Shown in pieces: positions 1 through 11,631 of a DNA stretch of 64,000 nucleotides (positions are counted from its first letter, which is position 1; each line of letters opens with the position of its first letter). This DNA is from Corythucha ciliata (lineage: Eukaryota; Arthropoda; Insecta; Hemiptera; Tingidae). The notes beneath the pieces were generated by a model. It was not told the DNA's origin and ran no database searches. It saw only the letters and a list, made by a program, of their open reading frames with translations. The DNA lies in NCBI GenBank assembly GCA_038030265.1, contig CM075943.1, positions 15,996,001 through 16,060,000 of the forward strand, written 5' to 3'. A program made the position numbers and the translations under genes.

Positions 1-40
1 TCGTAAATACGGACCTAAGTCTCATTTTCTCGAGACTTAT

Positions 41-179
41 GCCCGTATTTATGAACGTTCCTTATTGACATCAAGGAACCCTTGAAATTCATTAAAACAG
101 ATGATATTATTGTGATCAAAACTGTTCTCAACGGTTCCTTGACTCGAGGAAGCTTTAAGGAACGTTCATAAATACGGCC
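41..179. repeat. palindromic MITE-like element
   Basis: The ends are inverted copies of about 23 bp: GCCCGTATTTATGAACGTT at 41-59 reappears in reverse complement ending at 179. The middle contains a second, looser pair built on GGTTCCTTGA. No coding potential is seen. The call rests on the inverted ends only; no clear target duplication is visible. Confidence 0.6.
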
Positions 180-230
180 CTTAGTCTCGGTCTTGGTGTG
201 ATCCAAAAGCACGACGCATATAGCGCCATT

Positions 231-678
231 ATAGATCTTTTTACACAACAAATGAACCCAATCTAATGCTCCCCTCTCCGGAAACCGGTTTTTGTCTTTA
301 GCCCGGACCGAAGACCGCCCCGAATTCGATTCGTTTCGTGCAGAAATAGTGTGCCTCTAATTTCTCAAGTTTGGAATACTGAGACCTACACACATAGCAT
401 CAAGTATCAAACGGCGAATCGGAGACCTTTTATGGGGGGGGGGGATCGAAAACCCTCTCATAGAATAACCCCCTCCACACATGAGTTTTCATTTCAGCGA
501 TTTGACAAGACCTATACTAACCTACTATGGTTAATCCCATTTTTACGCCCATTCATGGATCGGATGTAAACTTCTTCCCCTCTAAAGTGTAGCATAGACC
601 TTACATAGCAAAGACACAACCCGGTTTCCGGAGAGGGGAGCATTAGATTGGGTTCATTTGTTGTGTAAAAAGATCTAT
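231..678. repeat. long-range inverted repeat, 58-bp perfect arms
   Basis: Bases 231-288 and 621-678 are perfect reverse complements over about 58 bp; the arm contains CTCTCCGGAAACCGG. They are separated by about 330 bp that include a 10-bp G run near 428-437. It could be the ends of a small DNA transposon or a fold-back. Open frames here are antisense shadows of the arms. Confidence 0.7.
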
Positions 679-699
679 ACTGGTATGTACAAAATGTGT

Positions 700-2130
700 A
701 CATATAGAGCCGAAGGCGGATCTGAGACCTCTCTCAGGGGGAGGTAATGGAAATCCCTCCCCCCATACACCCCCACCACCTTCCCCCCTTCCTTTTCCTA
801 TGTTTAAAGGGATTTGAACAGCTCCAGGGCGGGGGGCGGATTTCTGAAGAATTCACTTGCAGGGGGGGGGGGGTTATAAATTAAATGCTCCAAAGCCGAT
901 CACCAGCTGCCGGAGAGGGTAGGGTAACAGGGGATCTGTCAAAATCACTCTAAACATATGGGTGGGTAGGTAGCGGGGGTGAACCGTGGGAGGAAGAAGG
1001 GTTTTGATCCCCCCCCCCCATCCACCTTCGGTCATTGGACCGAGACGAGACCGAGACTTTCGAGACGAGACCGACTTTTTAAGTACGAGACCGAGACCAA
1101 GACCGAGATCATCTTGCTAATGACCGAGACCGAGATGCGTAAGTCTCGGTCTCGTGCATCACTACGTGTACCAACACTCTTGCGTTGACAAATAAACTCC
1201 ACTACTACTACAATTTATTCGTTCTAGTGTGACAATTTACCGTTAATAAATTAATAACTCGTGCTTGGAAAAGATCTGTAAAAACACTCAAATCCTATGG
1301 AATCTGGCTCTTGAGATGTATTACGGGTAAGGTGATGTAACCGTGAACAGGCGGCCATTACTACTGATCTATAACAATTACAGTGTATTTCTATAGTATT
1401 TAAGCTACTGGAGCGTACGTGTTGTTATTCAAGAGAACATCCCCAAGTTCTAGATTTCTTTTATTGCCCCTCGATATGTGAGAATAGTGATACTTTTGAA
1501 TTTCAAATCGTTGAAGTGACAATTCTAGGTCTTCTGGAAAAATCATTATCCATGCGTAGAGAACTGGGGGAAAATTGAATGACCAGTATGCAGCCCCCCC
1601 CCCCCATTGTTTCGTTGTAGTTTCAAAGTCTGGTTGAACGATTTGGGTTGTAAAACGAGGTCATTGTGTGCGTTGCGTCGCGCGCCATTGAGAAGAACTC
1701 TACCCGCAATAATCGTAATGGTATGCCTTATTCCCTTATGGGCAGGAGCGTGGTTAGAGGGTGTCTGCAAGGCATATATATTTTAATTAACTTAAAATAT
1801 TGATTTGGAAGCACTACCAGTCCTATGCCCTCGTTTTTTTTTGAACTGAACAATTTCTTTTTCTAAAGAAAAAAGAACTTTTCTAAGGCATCGATTGCCT
1901 GAAGTAGGCTTATTTAAACAATAAAACAAGTCACAAAAGAAAGAAACATTCGCGACGGCGGCGTGCGACAGAGTACATTATGATTCATGCAGAGGTTCCT
2001 GCTAATGCCTTTAGCCCGTGCAGTGAAAGCTCTTTCTCGAAAAGCCTCCCACGATTCGGGGCCAAGAAAGAATCCTGGCGATGATAATAAATACTTTCTC
2101 AAATCACAAAATCAACACAAACTCTTGTTT
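700..2130. other. intergenic DNA without a gene
   Basis: No supported gene. The block holds several C and G homopolymers (G12 near 864, C9 near 1010, C13 near 1592) and a GAGACC-type simple repeat at 1037-1165. The short open frames at 979-1188 and 1546-1770 follow these low-complexity tracts and have no family resemblance that I can see. Confidence 0.6.
1037..1165. repeat. GAGACC-type simple repeat
   Basis: Irregular repetition of CGAGACC/GAGACGAGACC, closing with the inverted form GTCTCGGTCTCG. The same tract appears near the 3' end of both copies of the 3.24-kb duplication (5223-5356 and 8463-8580), there preceded by GTGATGCACGAGACC. Confidence 0.75.
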
Positions 2131-3179
2131 AAAAAAAAAAAAAAAAATGTGTCCTATTTGTAGGATATCGTATACCTAATGGGTGCTTTCATGACAATAG
2201 CTCAGACACGCGCCGGAAACGGCGCGGGATTGGATTCCTTCCCTATTAATTCGCTCATAATTTTCTCCCATTAAAAAAACGTTTCATAATAGGCATCATT
2301 CTCATTAGGGCTCCTCCACTTCCTTCATGTGAATGAAGTAAATGCAAAATTCTCACACGAATTTGGTCGATGTTTTAACATCACACGTCGAACGTGTATT
2401 TTTGTCAAATTACCGTAGTCAGAAAAATAGACTCACCGGATTATTCCACTCCAATTAGTATTTTTCGTCGGTCATCTCACTTGGAAAGGACTCGAAAAAT
2501 TGCACCGACACACCCGCGAACAAACTCAGGAATGTTTAGGGGGTTATTCTCCTCTCTAAGGAAATTGAGGGATAAAAGACAATAGTCAGCTGTTTTTTGT
2601 TATTTTTTATTGAAAATCAAAATATTTTGATTCGGATCTTTTGACAACCCTAAACAGCTGACTTTCAGGCTGTTATCCTGTGGAAGAGAACTTATCCTTT
2701 TTTAAATGACAACAAAATTGTTCTTTATTTATAGTAGTTTTTGTGGAAATGAAGGATACTCCCCTCCTTTAATTTTTATAAATAAGAGTGTAAAATGAAT
2801 TCCTTGACGCACGATGACTGTTGAAAGCATCAAACTTTTTATCACAGAATTTTTAATTTTTTTGATCTGGATTAGTTTTTGTTAATAGTGAATTTGGGGC
2901 TTCGTCGTGCGGGCTAAGGAAGACAGGCATTGCTTATTGTCACTATGTGAGTGTGGGTGTATGGGTAGAGCGCGGCGTTCTTTCAAACGAGGAAAATGTG
3001 GAATCGATTTTCTCCAATGTTCGTGCCGCTCTGCGTACTTTTTCTTCATTCTATAACTAGCCTGTGGCGATCCACGGACTTGTTGACACCTGTAGTGGAC
3101 CAAGGTCCATAGTCAGCCTCAAGGGGTGGATCCAGAGATCCATGCTCATGGGATTTTATTATTATTTGAATGAACACCA

Positions 3180-4400
3180 ATTCAGAACTTTCATAAAAAA
3201 ATTCGTGGATTCGGCTCGTTCAAATTCCAATTTTAGTGATTTTTGCTCTTTCAATATAACAATAATTATTTCACGGACATTCACTCTTTCCAGACCTTTC
3301 TTGGAGTTGGCTCCATCAAAACCTAATTTCTTGGATTGAGATTCTTCAAACCCAAATTTAAAGAATAGTTACTATTTCAAACCCTAATTTTGCGTATTTT
3401 CGCTATTTCGAGAACCGAATTTCTTTATTTTGGCTCTTACAAAACTCAGTTTCACGGTATTTATCTTTTGAAAAACATATTTTGTGGATTCACACTGTGC
3501 TAATCCAAATTTCAGACATTTTTACTAATTGAGAAATCAAGCTTGGGCTCCGCTCAAATTTCGTGGATTTTGCTCTTTCGAAAATAAAAAGTTTTGTTCT
3601 TTCAAAAACCAAATTTCGTGGGTTGTGCTCTTTCAAAAACAAAATTTCGTGAGCTTGGCTCTTTCAAACCTATTTTTTTTTTGCATTTGGTTCGTCAAAA
3701 CCCAATTTCAAGGCTTTAATAAGGCCCGGCGCAAATTGAAGCCAGCCCACTCCCAGCCACTAAGTAAACCACGCGTGATTCATTCTGTAAAGCAAATAAT
3801 TGAATTCCGCGACGCAAATTGATCCCACTCCATTCCCAGCGTAGTTCTTGCGTGGGTTCGCTTGGGAGGAATTTGTGTTCCCAACGCAGATTAGTGGGTC
3901 GTGGTGAAGACGTGGCTGACTCGAATCGATACAAGTGATAAACTTGGGTTTGAATATTTCCAATTACCTTTTTTTCACGAGCTGTCCAATAATGTAAATC
4001 TCTTCTTCTTCTGATTGGAAATCAAACGTGATTTTGGGCCCTTCAGGCCACAATTTTGCCGCAGATTCTCGCTCTTGTGAAATTTAGGCTATTTTTAACC
4101 CCAATTTGGAGCTTGCACATTTTTCAAGCATTGGTGTTTCTTGAAGAGGGCTCTTCCACGAGGCTGTTGCTCACATTAAACATTAAAATCAATCAAGGAT
4201 TTTTTAAAAAAATTTTTTTTAAACAAAACTTCGTGGGTTGGCTCCTTCAAACCTTCATGATACCCCCCCCCCAACCCTCTTTGGGGTTGGATGGACTCCT
4301 TCAAAAAAACTAATTTTTCCCTTTTGACTCTTACAAAAAAGTTGACTTCGAGAGTTTGATTCATCAATTTCGCGCGTTTAGCTCTCACAAAAACCCAATA
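3180..4400. repeat. degenerate minisatellite, type A
   Basis: Repetition about every 30-40 bp of phrases such as AATTTCGTGGATTTTGCTC and CTCTTTCAAAAACCAAAT, diverged between units. The open frame at 3529-3822 is a by-product of the period. A segment at about 3718-3960 is different: it begins with TAAGGCCCGGCGCAAATTGA, the end of the MITE family seen complete at 17976-18105. Confidence 0.7.
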
Positions 4401-4553
4401 CACTCGGTTATCCCCTAATAAAAATGCTTTTGCGGGGTGCGGTATTCAAAATTCCGGAAACTTGAAGATATCAGTGGTTGACATGGACTATAACACCCTT
4501 CGTCCCCTCCCTTTGAGCTAAGGTCACATTTTCGGGACATGTAATATCGTGTA

Positions 4554-4851
4554 TAAAGGCGGCTCCACACATGCGGTATTCGCCGAGCACCGAGCAGATG
4601 CTCGTCGATATCCTAGTGGTGTGGAGGGGTGCTCGGTACTTGGCGAATGCCGGATACTCGATGCTCGGGGATGCTCCGGCCAGTATCGGTTTTTTGCCCA
4701 CTTCAAAGGAGACGAATATAGGAGGCTAGCGATGCGTGGAACGAACTCCGAATGTGTGGATCAACGAGCTCGCCACTCGCCGATTACCCAGACGAGTAAC
4801 TCGCCGAGTTGCTCGGTGCTCGGCGAATACGGCATGTGTGGAGACGCCTTA
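4554..4851. mobile_element. MITE with TIR TAAGGCGNCTCCACACATGC
   Basis: Ends at 4554 (TAAAGGCGGCTCCACACATG) and 4851 (reverse complement, TAAGGCGTCTCCACACATGC) are inverted copies. The interior is rich in CTCGGCGA/TCGCCGAG words that also pair with each other. No transposase. The copy in the second tandem unit has lost the outermost bases of its right end. Confidence 0.7.
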
Positions 4852-4867
4852 AGGTCAGTTCACTTCA

Positions 4868-5215
4868 ATGGGGAACTTGCACATTTTTCAAAAGTTGTTG
4901 TTTCTTAAAGAGGGCTCTTCCACAAGCCTATTGCTCACATTAAACTTTGAAATCAATCAAGGATGTTTTTTTAGCGAATTTTTAAACATTTTGAGTGGGG
5001 GTTCGATTACGTCAAAACTTATTTATTCAAACGGATGTGGCGAAGAGGGGGTTAGACGCGTTTACTGGAGGGAAATTTTTCATGTTATTTGTAAACAAAC
5101 AATTTTAGAGTTCCCTCAAATGCTTCACAAGTAAGGATTTACGTCATTTCCCCTCGCACCATCCATCCCCTGCTGAAGAACTTTGAACCTTTTTTAAAAA
5201 TCTTAAAACGCCCCA
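4868..5215. mobile_element. partial AATGGGGAACTTGCA element
   Basis: Begins with ATGGGGAACTTGCACATTTT and runs to the AAATCTTAAAACGC phrase. It matches the element at 52165-52581 in inverted orientation and the fragment at 17394-17600. The distal terminal repeat is missing, replaced by the GAGACC tract. Confidence 0.6.
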
Positions 5216-5222
5216 ATCGTGT

Positions 5223-5356
5223 TTAGTGATGCACGAGACCGAGACGAGACCATCATTTCTGGTGCGAGACCGAGACCAAGTTTTCTGGTCTCGAGCCGAG
5301 ACCGAGACGAGACCGCTATTTTCGAGACGAGACCGAGACTGGTCTCGGTCTCGGAA
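5223..5356. repeat. GAGACC-type simple repeat (copy 1 of the duplication)
   Basis: Starts GTGATGCACGAGACC and ends GGTCTCGGTCTCGG, so the tract is itself partly palindromic. It sits directly before the A-tract that separates the two large tandem copies. Confidence 0.75.
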
Positions 5357-5386
5357 TTTAAAGAATGAAGAAAAAAAAAAAAAAAA

Positions 5387-8300
5387 TGTGTCCTATTTGT
5401 AGGATATCGTATACCTAATGGGTGCTTTCATGACAATAGCTCAGACACGCGCCGGAAACGGCGCGGGATTGGATTCCTTCCCTATTAATTCGCTCATAAT
5501 TTTCTCCCATTAAAAAAACGTTTCATAATAGGCATCATTCTCATTAGGGCTCCTCCACTTCCTTCATGTGAATGAAGTAAATGCAAAATTCTCACACGAA
5601 TTTGGTCGATGTTTTAACATCACACGTCGAACGTGTATTTTTGTCAAATTACCGTAGTCAGAAAAATAGACTCACCGGATTATTCCACTCCAATTAGTAT
5701 TTTTCGTCGGTCATCTCACTTGGAAAGGACTCGAAAAATTGCACCGACACACCCGCGAACAAACTCAGGAATGTTTAGGGGGTTATTCTCCTCTCTAAGG
5801 AAATTGAGGGATAAAAGACAATAGTCAGCTGTTTTTTGTTATTTTTTATTGAAAATCAAAATATTTTGATTCGGATCTTTTGACAACCCTAAACAGCTGA
5901 CTTTCAGGCTGTTATCCTGTGGAAGAGAACTTATCCTTTTTTAAATGACAACAAAATTGTTCTTTATTTATAGTAGTTTTTGTGGAAATGAAGGATACTC
6001 CCCTCCTTTAATTTTTATAAATAAGAGTGTAAAATGAATTCCTTGACGCACGATGACTGTTGAAAGCATCAAACTTTTTATCACAGAATTTTTAATTTTT
6101 TTGATCTGGATTAGTTTTTGTTAATAGTGAATTTGGGGCTTCGTCGTGCGGGCTAAGGAAGACAGGCATTGCTTATTGTCACTATGTGAGTGTGGGTGTA
6201 TGGGTAGAGCGCGGCGTTCTTTCAAACGAGGAAAATGTGGAATCGATTTTCTCCAATGTTCGTGCCGCTCTGCGTACTTTTTCTTCATTCTATAACTAGC
6301 CTGTGGCGATCCACGGACTTGTTGACACCTGTAGTGGACCAAGGTCCATAGTCAGCCTCAAGGGGTGGATCCAGAGATCCATGCTCATGGGATTTTATTA
6401 TTATTTGAATGAACACCAATTCAGAACTTTCATAAAAAAATTTCGTGGATTCGGCTCGTTCAAATTCCAATTTTAGTGATTTTTGCTCTTTCAATATAAC
6501 AATAATTATTTCACGGACATTCACTCTTTCCAGACCTTTCTTGGAGTTGGCTCCATCAAAACCTAATTTCTTGGATTGAGATTCTTCAAACCCAAATTTA
6601 AAGAATAGTTACTATTTCAAACCCTAATTTTGCAAATTTTCGCTATTTCGAGAACCGAATTTCTTTATTTTGGCTCTTACAAAACTCAGTTTCACGGTAT
6701 TTATCTTTTGAAAAACATATTTTGTGGATTCACACTGTGCTAATCCAAATTTCAGACATTTTTACTAATTGAGAAATCAAGCTTGGGCTCCGCTCAAATT
6801 TCGTGGATTTTGCTCTTTCAAAAATAAAAAGTTTTGTTCTTTCAAAAACCAAATTTCGTGGGTTGTGCTCTTTCAAAAACAAAATTTCGTGAGCTTGGCT
6901 CTTTCAAACCTATTTTTTTTTGCATTTGGTTCGTCAAAACCCAATTTCAAGGCTTTAATAAGGCCCGGCGCAAATTGAAGCCAGCCCACTCCCAGCCACT
7001 AAGTAAACCACGCGTGATTCATTCTGTAAAGCAAATAATTGAATTCCGCGACGCAAATTGATCCCACTCCATTCCCAGCGTAGTTCTTGCGTGGGTTCGC
7101 TTGGGAGGAATTTGTGTTCGCAACGCAGATTAGTGGGTCGTGGTGAAGACCGACGTGGCTGACTCGAATCGATACAAGTGATAAACTTGGGTTTGAATAT
7201 TTCCAATTACCTTTTTTTCACGAGCTGTCCAAGAATGTAAATCTCTTCTTCTTCTGATTGGAAATCAAACGTGATTTTGGGCCCTTCAGGCCACAATTTT
7301 GCCTCGGATTCTCGCTCTTGTGAAATTTAGGCTATTTTTAACCCCAATTTGGAGCTTGCACATTTTTCAAGCATTGGTGTTTCTTGAAGAGGGCTCTTCC
7401 ACGAGGCTGTTGCTCACATTAAACATTAAAATCAATCAAGGATTTTTTTTTAAATTTTTTTTATAAACAAAACTTCGTGGGTTGGCTCCTTCAAACCTTG
7501 GTTTCATGAGACCCTCTCCCACCCAACCCTCTTTGGGGTTGGATGGACTCCTTCAAAAAAACTAATTTTTCCCTTTTAGCTCTTACAAAAAAGTTGACTT
7601 CGAGAGTTCGATTCATCAATTTCGCGCGTTTAGCTCTCACAAAAACCCAATACACTCGGTTTTCCCCTAATAAAAATGCTTTTGCGGGGTACGGTATTCA
7701 AAATTACGGAAACTTGAAGATATCTGTGGTTGACATGGACTATAACACCCTTCATCCCCTCCCTTTGAGCTAAGGTCACATTTTCGGGACATGTAATATC
7801 GTGTATAAAGGCGGCTCCACACATGCGGTATTCGCCGAGCACCGAGCAGATGCTCGTCGATATCCTAGTGGTGTGGAGGGGTGCTCGGTACTTGGCGAAT
7901 ACCGGATTCTCGATGCTCGGGGATGCTCCGGCCAGTATCGGTTTTTTGCCCACTTCAAAGGAGAAGAATATAGGAGGCTAGCGTTGCGCGGAACGAACTC
8001 CGAATGTGTGGATCAACGAGCTCGCCACTCGCCGATTACCTAGACGAGTAACTCGCCGAGTTGCTCGGTGCTCGGCGAATACGGGATGTGTGGAGTCTGT
8101 TCACTTCAATGGGGAACTTGCACATTTTTCAAAAGTTGTTGTTTCTTAAAGAGGGCTCTTCCACAAGCCTATTGCTCACATTAAACTTTGAAATCAATCA
8201 AGGATGTTTTTTTAGAGAATTTTTAAACATTTTGAGTGGGGGTTCGATTACGTCAAAACTTAATTATTCAAACGGATGTGGGGAAGAGGGGGTTAGACGC

Positions 8301-8616
8301 GTTTACTGGAGGGAAATTTTTCATGTTATTTGTAAACAAACAATTTTAGAGTTCCCTCAAATGCTTCACAAGTAAGGATTTACGTCATTTCCCCTCGCAC
8401 CATCCATCCCCTCCTGAAGAACTTTGAACCTTTTTTAAAAATCTTAAAACGCACCAACCGTGTTTAGTGATGCACGAGACCGAGACGAGACCATCATTTC
8501 TGGTGCGAGACCGAGACCAAATTTTCTGGTCTCGAGCCGAGACCGCTATTTTCGAGACGAGACCGAGACTGTCGTCTCGGAATTAAAAGAATGAAAAAAA
8601 AAAAAAAAAAAAAAAA
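5387..8616. repeat. 3.24-kb tandem duplication, copy 2
   Basis: Nearly identical to 2148-5386. Visible differences are few: single-base changes, small indels in A- and T-runs, a 3-bp gain near 7150, a changed stretch near 7500, a loss of about 15 bp at the right end of the MITE (about 8095), and a shortened GAGACC tract. It ends with A23 (8594-8616), after which the sequence is unique. It contains MITE copy 7804-8095 and minisatellite 6410-7680. Confidence 0.9.
7804..8095. mobile_element. MITE, second copy with damaged right end
   Basis: Duplicate of the MITE at 4554-4851. It stops at GATGTGTGGAG and goes straight to TCTGTTCACTTC, lacking the ACGCCTTAAGG terminal bases present in the first copy, so the deletion happened after the 3.24-kb duplication. 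Confidence 0.7.
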
Positions 8617-9032
8617 TGATGGCTCATTTACCTATGAATACAGAACATTTTAACAATAAAATGACCTTGTTTCATGCCGAGACGGCTATTGTGTTATGGG
8701 CCACCGGGATGTGGTGGATCCAAGGGGTGGACATATCCCCCCCCCCCCAACGCACAAAATTGACTTAAAATAATGGGGAAAAATTTAATTTTTGTAACAT
8801 TATCGTTGGAAACACGCATATTTCTTCTTCTTTCACGAATGGTTTCATGATGGTTTTCGCTCGATCACGGAGGGAAGTGATACTTCCCCTTCGCCAGGTA
8901 CCTCAACAGGGAAGTTGATTTTTACTTGGGAGGTCGAGTAATCATCTGAGCAGCTCCGAGAATCGAGTAATAGACCATGACTCTCTACATTTTCCTACAA
9001 CTACTCGTGGTCGTGAAGCGTCCTAACGAGTT

Positions 9033-9278
9033 ATGGAAATTCCAAGAGAGCGGAGAAATATTACAGACTGGAGCCCATCAGCAAAAAAACGACCTACAAC
9101 CCACAATGAAATGCCCCCTTCTCCTTCTTCCCATTACACACAGATACCTACGAATAAAACTTCCCGGAGAGTTCAGCGTGTACTGAACATGGCGAAATTG
9201 CTTGAAAACAAGGGGCCGATTTCTTTCGAAGAAAAAAAAAATCGATTACGTAGAACCTTAACCCCGGAAACTGCATGA
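9033..9278 (+). CDS. unrecognised protein-like open frame, 81 codons
   Basis: An ATG-initiated frame with a hydrophilic, charge-rich composition (Arg/Lys-rich ends, a Pro/Ser stretch, motif NRLRRTLTPETA at the C-terminus) and few low-complexity tracts, so it reads more like protein than its neighbours. I recognise no family. It could be a fragment of a retroelement gag, an exon, or chance. It lies between the tandem duplication and the hAT relic, with nothing functional around it. Confidence 0.2.
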   Translation: MEIPRERRNITDWSPSAKKRPTTHNEMPPSPSSHYTQIPTNKTSRRVQRVLNMAKLLENKGPISFEEKKNRLRRTLTPETA

Positions 9279-9459
9279 CTAATTACCACGAAAAAAGGGC
9301 ACGTTAAACGTTTTTTGATCAAAGGAATGCTGAACCTGAAAGTAACAATATGTATAGTGAGGAAGGGTCAAAACACCGTTCCGCTTAAAACATTCTAATG
9401 CCTTGTACAATTAATTATGCCTCTCTTATGTTATTCATTGAGAGCTAGAGTTTAATCGG

Positions 9460-9536
9460 TATGGTGTTCTCTTCTTCTTCCTCGATGGTGAATTTTACCA
9501 TTTTTTACCATCGAGGAAGAAGAGGAGAATGCCATA
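9460..9536 (+). ncRNA. candidate hairpin RNA (miRNA-precursor-like)
   Basis: Arms 9460-9489 and 9507-9536 are 30 nt each with a 17-nt loop. Read as RNA from the + strand they pair along the whole length: 27 Watson-Crick pairs and three G:U pairs, no bulge. Size and loop resemble a short miRNA precursor, but the loop is small and a MITE palindrome is a real alternative. No expression evidence. Confidence 0.3.
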
Positions 9537-10013
9537 ATTTTTTTGGATATGCGAGAGTCTATATCAGTGGTTCTCAAACTGGGCGATATCGCCCCCACGT
9601 GGGAGAAAAAATGTTCTGAAAGGGCGGCAGATTACATTTGGGCTTTAGGGGGGCGATTCACTCTTAAAGGGCGTTCTCAAAGTGACAAGTGAAACCTCCT
9701 CCAAAGATTCGACTCACTGCTCATCTCACGCCCAAAGTGGAGAACCTTTATTACAACTAGGTGAAATCGATCACGGCCATATTAGGGAAGATAAAATAAT
9801 CGTAAATTTCTTGTTTACAAATAACTTCTCAGGAAACCTAGCTGACTCGCTTGCTTAGCGACTGCGTGCCTTTCGGCCAATAGGATTCGGTTGAGGCTTA
9901 AATACTAGACAATATTTTCGGCTTGCCTCAAAAGACTTGTGGGCTCCTCCATAGTATTTTCACTTCCATACACCCCTCCTACCCACAAAATTTTAGCTTG
10001 ATCTACCCAACGA

Positions 10014-11510
10014 TATACAGGGTGGAAGGGGATAAGTGTGACAAACATTTTTGGGTGATAGTAGGCCTCATTTGCGACCGAAATTACCATATACACCATG
10101 GTCCGAAAATCAATACCCTTCGAGATATGATTTTTTTAACGATTTTTAAGGCTTACATCATTGTTTTAAACTAACGGCGAGAAACTCGCATTCAATTTGA
10201 ATTTTTGCATTTTTTCGTGATGGATTCGGAAAGATCACACTATTTTCTGTCAGGATTAGCCATTTTCGATAGACGTTAACTATTTTATGTGCCCTTAAAA
10301 GCGGCTCAAAGCCGTGCTAATCGGGAAATTAATTTTTTTCAAAAAAAGTCAGTCCCCGTTTGTCCACACTAAATCTGAGTGTACGGACAACCCGTGATTC
10401 ATAAAAACATCTTCAAAGTGTCCTTTACAAAAATAGTCATTAGCGTTTTCTTAGTTGTTTGGAAATTTTTCGTCAGAAATGACGATTTCTTAGAAAAAAT
10501 AATGATTTTTCTCTTCAAAATCGCTTGTTTTGACCTGAAAAATTTGAACAAGTTTTGTGATTTTAACGTGATAAAAAGCAATAAATCCTAATCCAAAGCT
10601 ATACGCTGAATCAAACTGATTATGCCCGTCTACCAAAGTAACAAAAAATGTCGCTCCGTCAGCTGGGGTGTCGGACTGTCGGATAGAGTTCATTTCACGA
10701 AATACGAATTTCGTTAATTTAACTAAATTTGCGATTATTCAGCAAGAATGGCTATAAAAATGTAGAGTAACAACTTGAAATGTTAATCAATGCCGAATAA
10801 TAGCTACATAACTAAAAACGTCGAAACTTGTAGTAGTGTAATCCACTCAACCCGACAGCCGGCGGCCGGAGCGACATTTTTTGTTACTTTGGTAGACGAG
10901 CATAATCAGTTTGATTCAACGTATAGCTTTGGATTAGGATTTAGTGCTTTTCATCACGTTAAAATCACAAAACTTGTTCAAATTTTTCAGGTCAAAACAA
11001 GCGATTTTGAAGAGAAAAATCATTATTTTTTCTAAGAAATCGTCATTTCTGACGAAAAATTTCCAAACAACTAAGAAAACGCTTATGACTATTTTTGTAA
11101 AGGACACTTTGAAGATGTTTTTATGAATCACGGGTTGTCCGTACTCTCAGATTTAGTGTGGACAAACGGGGACTGACTTTTTTTGAAAAAAAATAATTCC
11201 CCGATTAGCACGGCTTTGAGCCGCTTTTAAGGGCACATAAAATAGTTAACGTCTATCGAAAATGGCTAGTCCTGACAGAACATAGTGTGCTCTTTCTGAA
11301 TCCATCACCAAAAGTTGCAATAATCCAAATTAAATGCGAGTTTCTCGCCGTTAGTTTAAAAAAATGATGTAAGCCTTAAAATCGTTAGAAAAATCATATC
11401 TCGAAGGGTTTTCATTTTCGAACCATAGTGTACATGGTAATTTCGGTCGCAAATGAGGCCTACTATCACCCAAAAATTTTTGTCACACTTATCCCCTTCC
11501 ACCCTGTATA
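10014..11510. mobile_element. 1.5-kb fold-back element nested in the hAT relic
   Basis: Almost the whole element is an inverted repeat. The left arm (10014 to about 10690) begins TATACAGGGTGGAAGGGG, and the right arm (about 10845-11510) ends with the reverse complement. Identical short frames appear on opposite strands in the two arms (10399-10581 and 10944-11126). The central spacer is about 150 bp. No transposase is encoded, so it must have moved in trans. No clear target duplication is seen. Its ends resemble those of the fold-back at 19664-20960. Confidence 0.85.
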
Positions 11511-11631
11511 AAAGAACTGGATTGCTCATCACTGCTGATAAAGACCAGCTGATAATAGCCATCAAATAAGCTCCCATAGTGGATGAGAGGGGTGGAATTT
11601 CAAAATAAGTGCCATATTGCCATAACTACAC

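Larger units (their letters stand above)
2148..5386. repeat. 3.24-kb tandem duplication, copy 1
   Basis: This copy starts after an A-tract (2131-2147) and ends with another (5371-5386). The whole stretch recurs at +3239 bp. It contains a unique-looking 5' part with two short open frames (2394-2585 and 2882-3103) that are identical in copy 2. Then follow a degenerate minisatellite (about 3180-4400), a MITE (4554-4851), part of an AATGGGGAACTTGCA element (from 4868), and a GAGACC tract. Identity of the short frames simply reflects recent duplication; I do not call them genes. Confidence 0.9.

Noticed and set aside
2394..2585. 63-codon frame identical at 5633-5824 (and 2882-3103 identical to 6121-6342)
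   Set aside because: Identity follows from the recent tandem duplication and is not evidence of selection.
3529..3822. 97-codon frame and its twin at 6769-7061
   Set aside because: Generated by the type A minisatellite and repeated only because of the 3.24-kb duplication.
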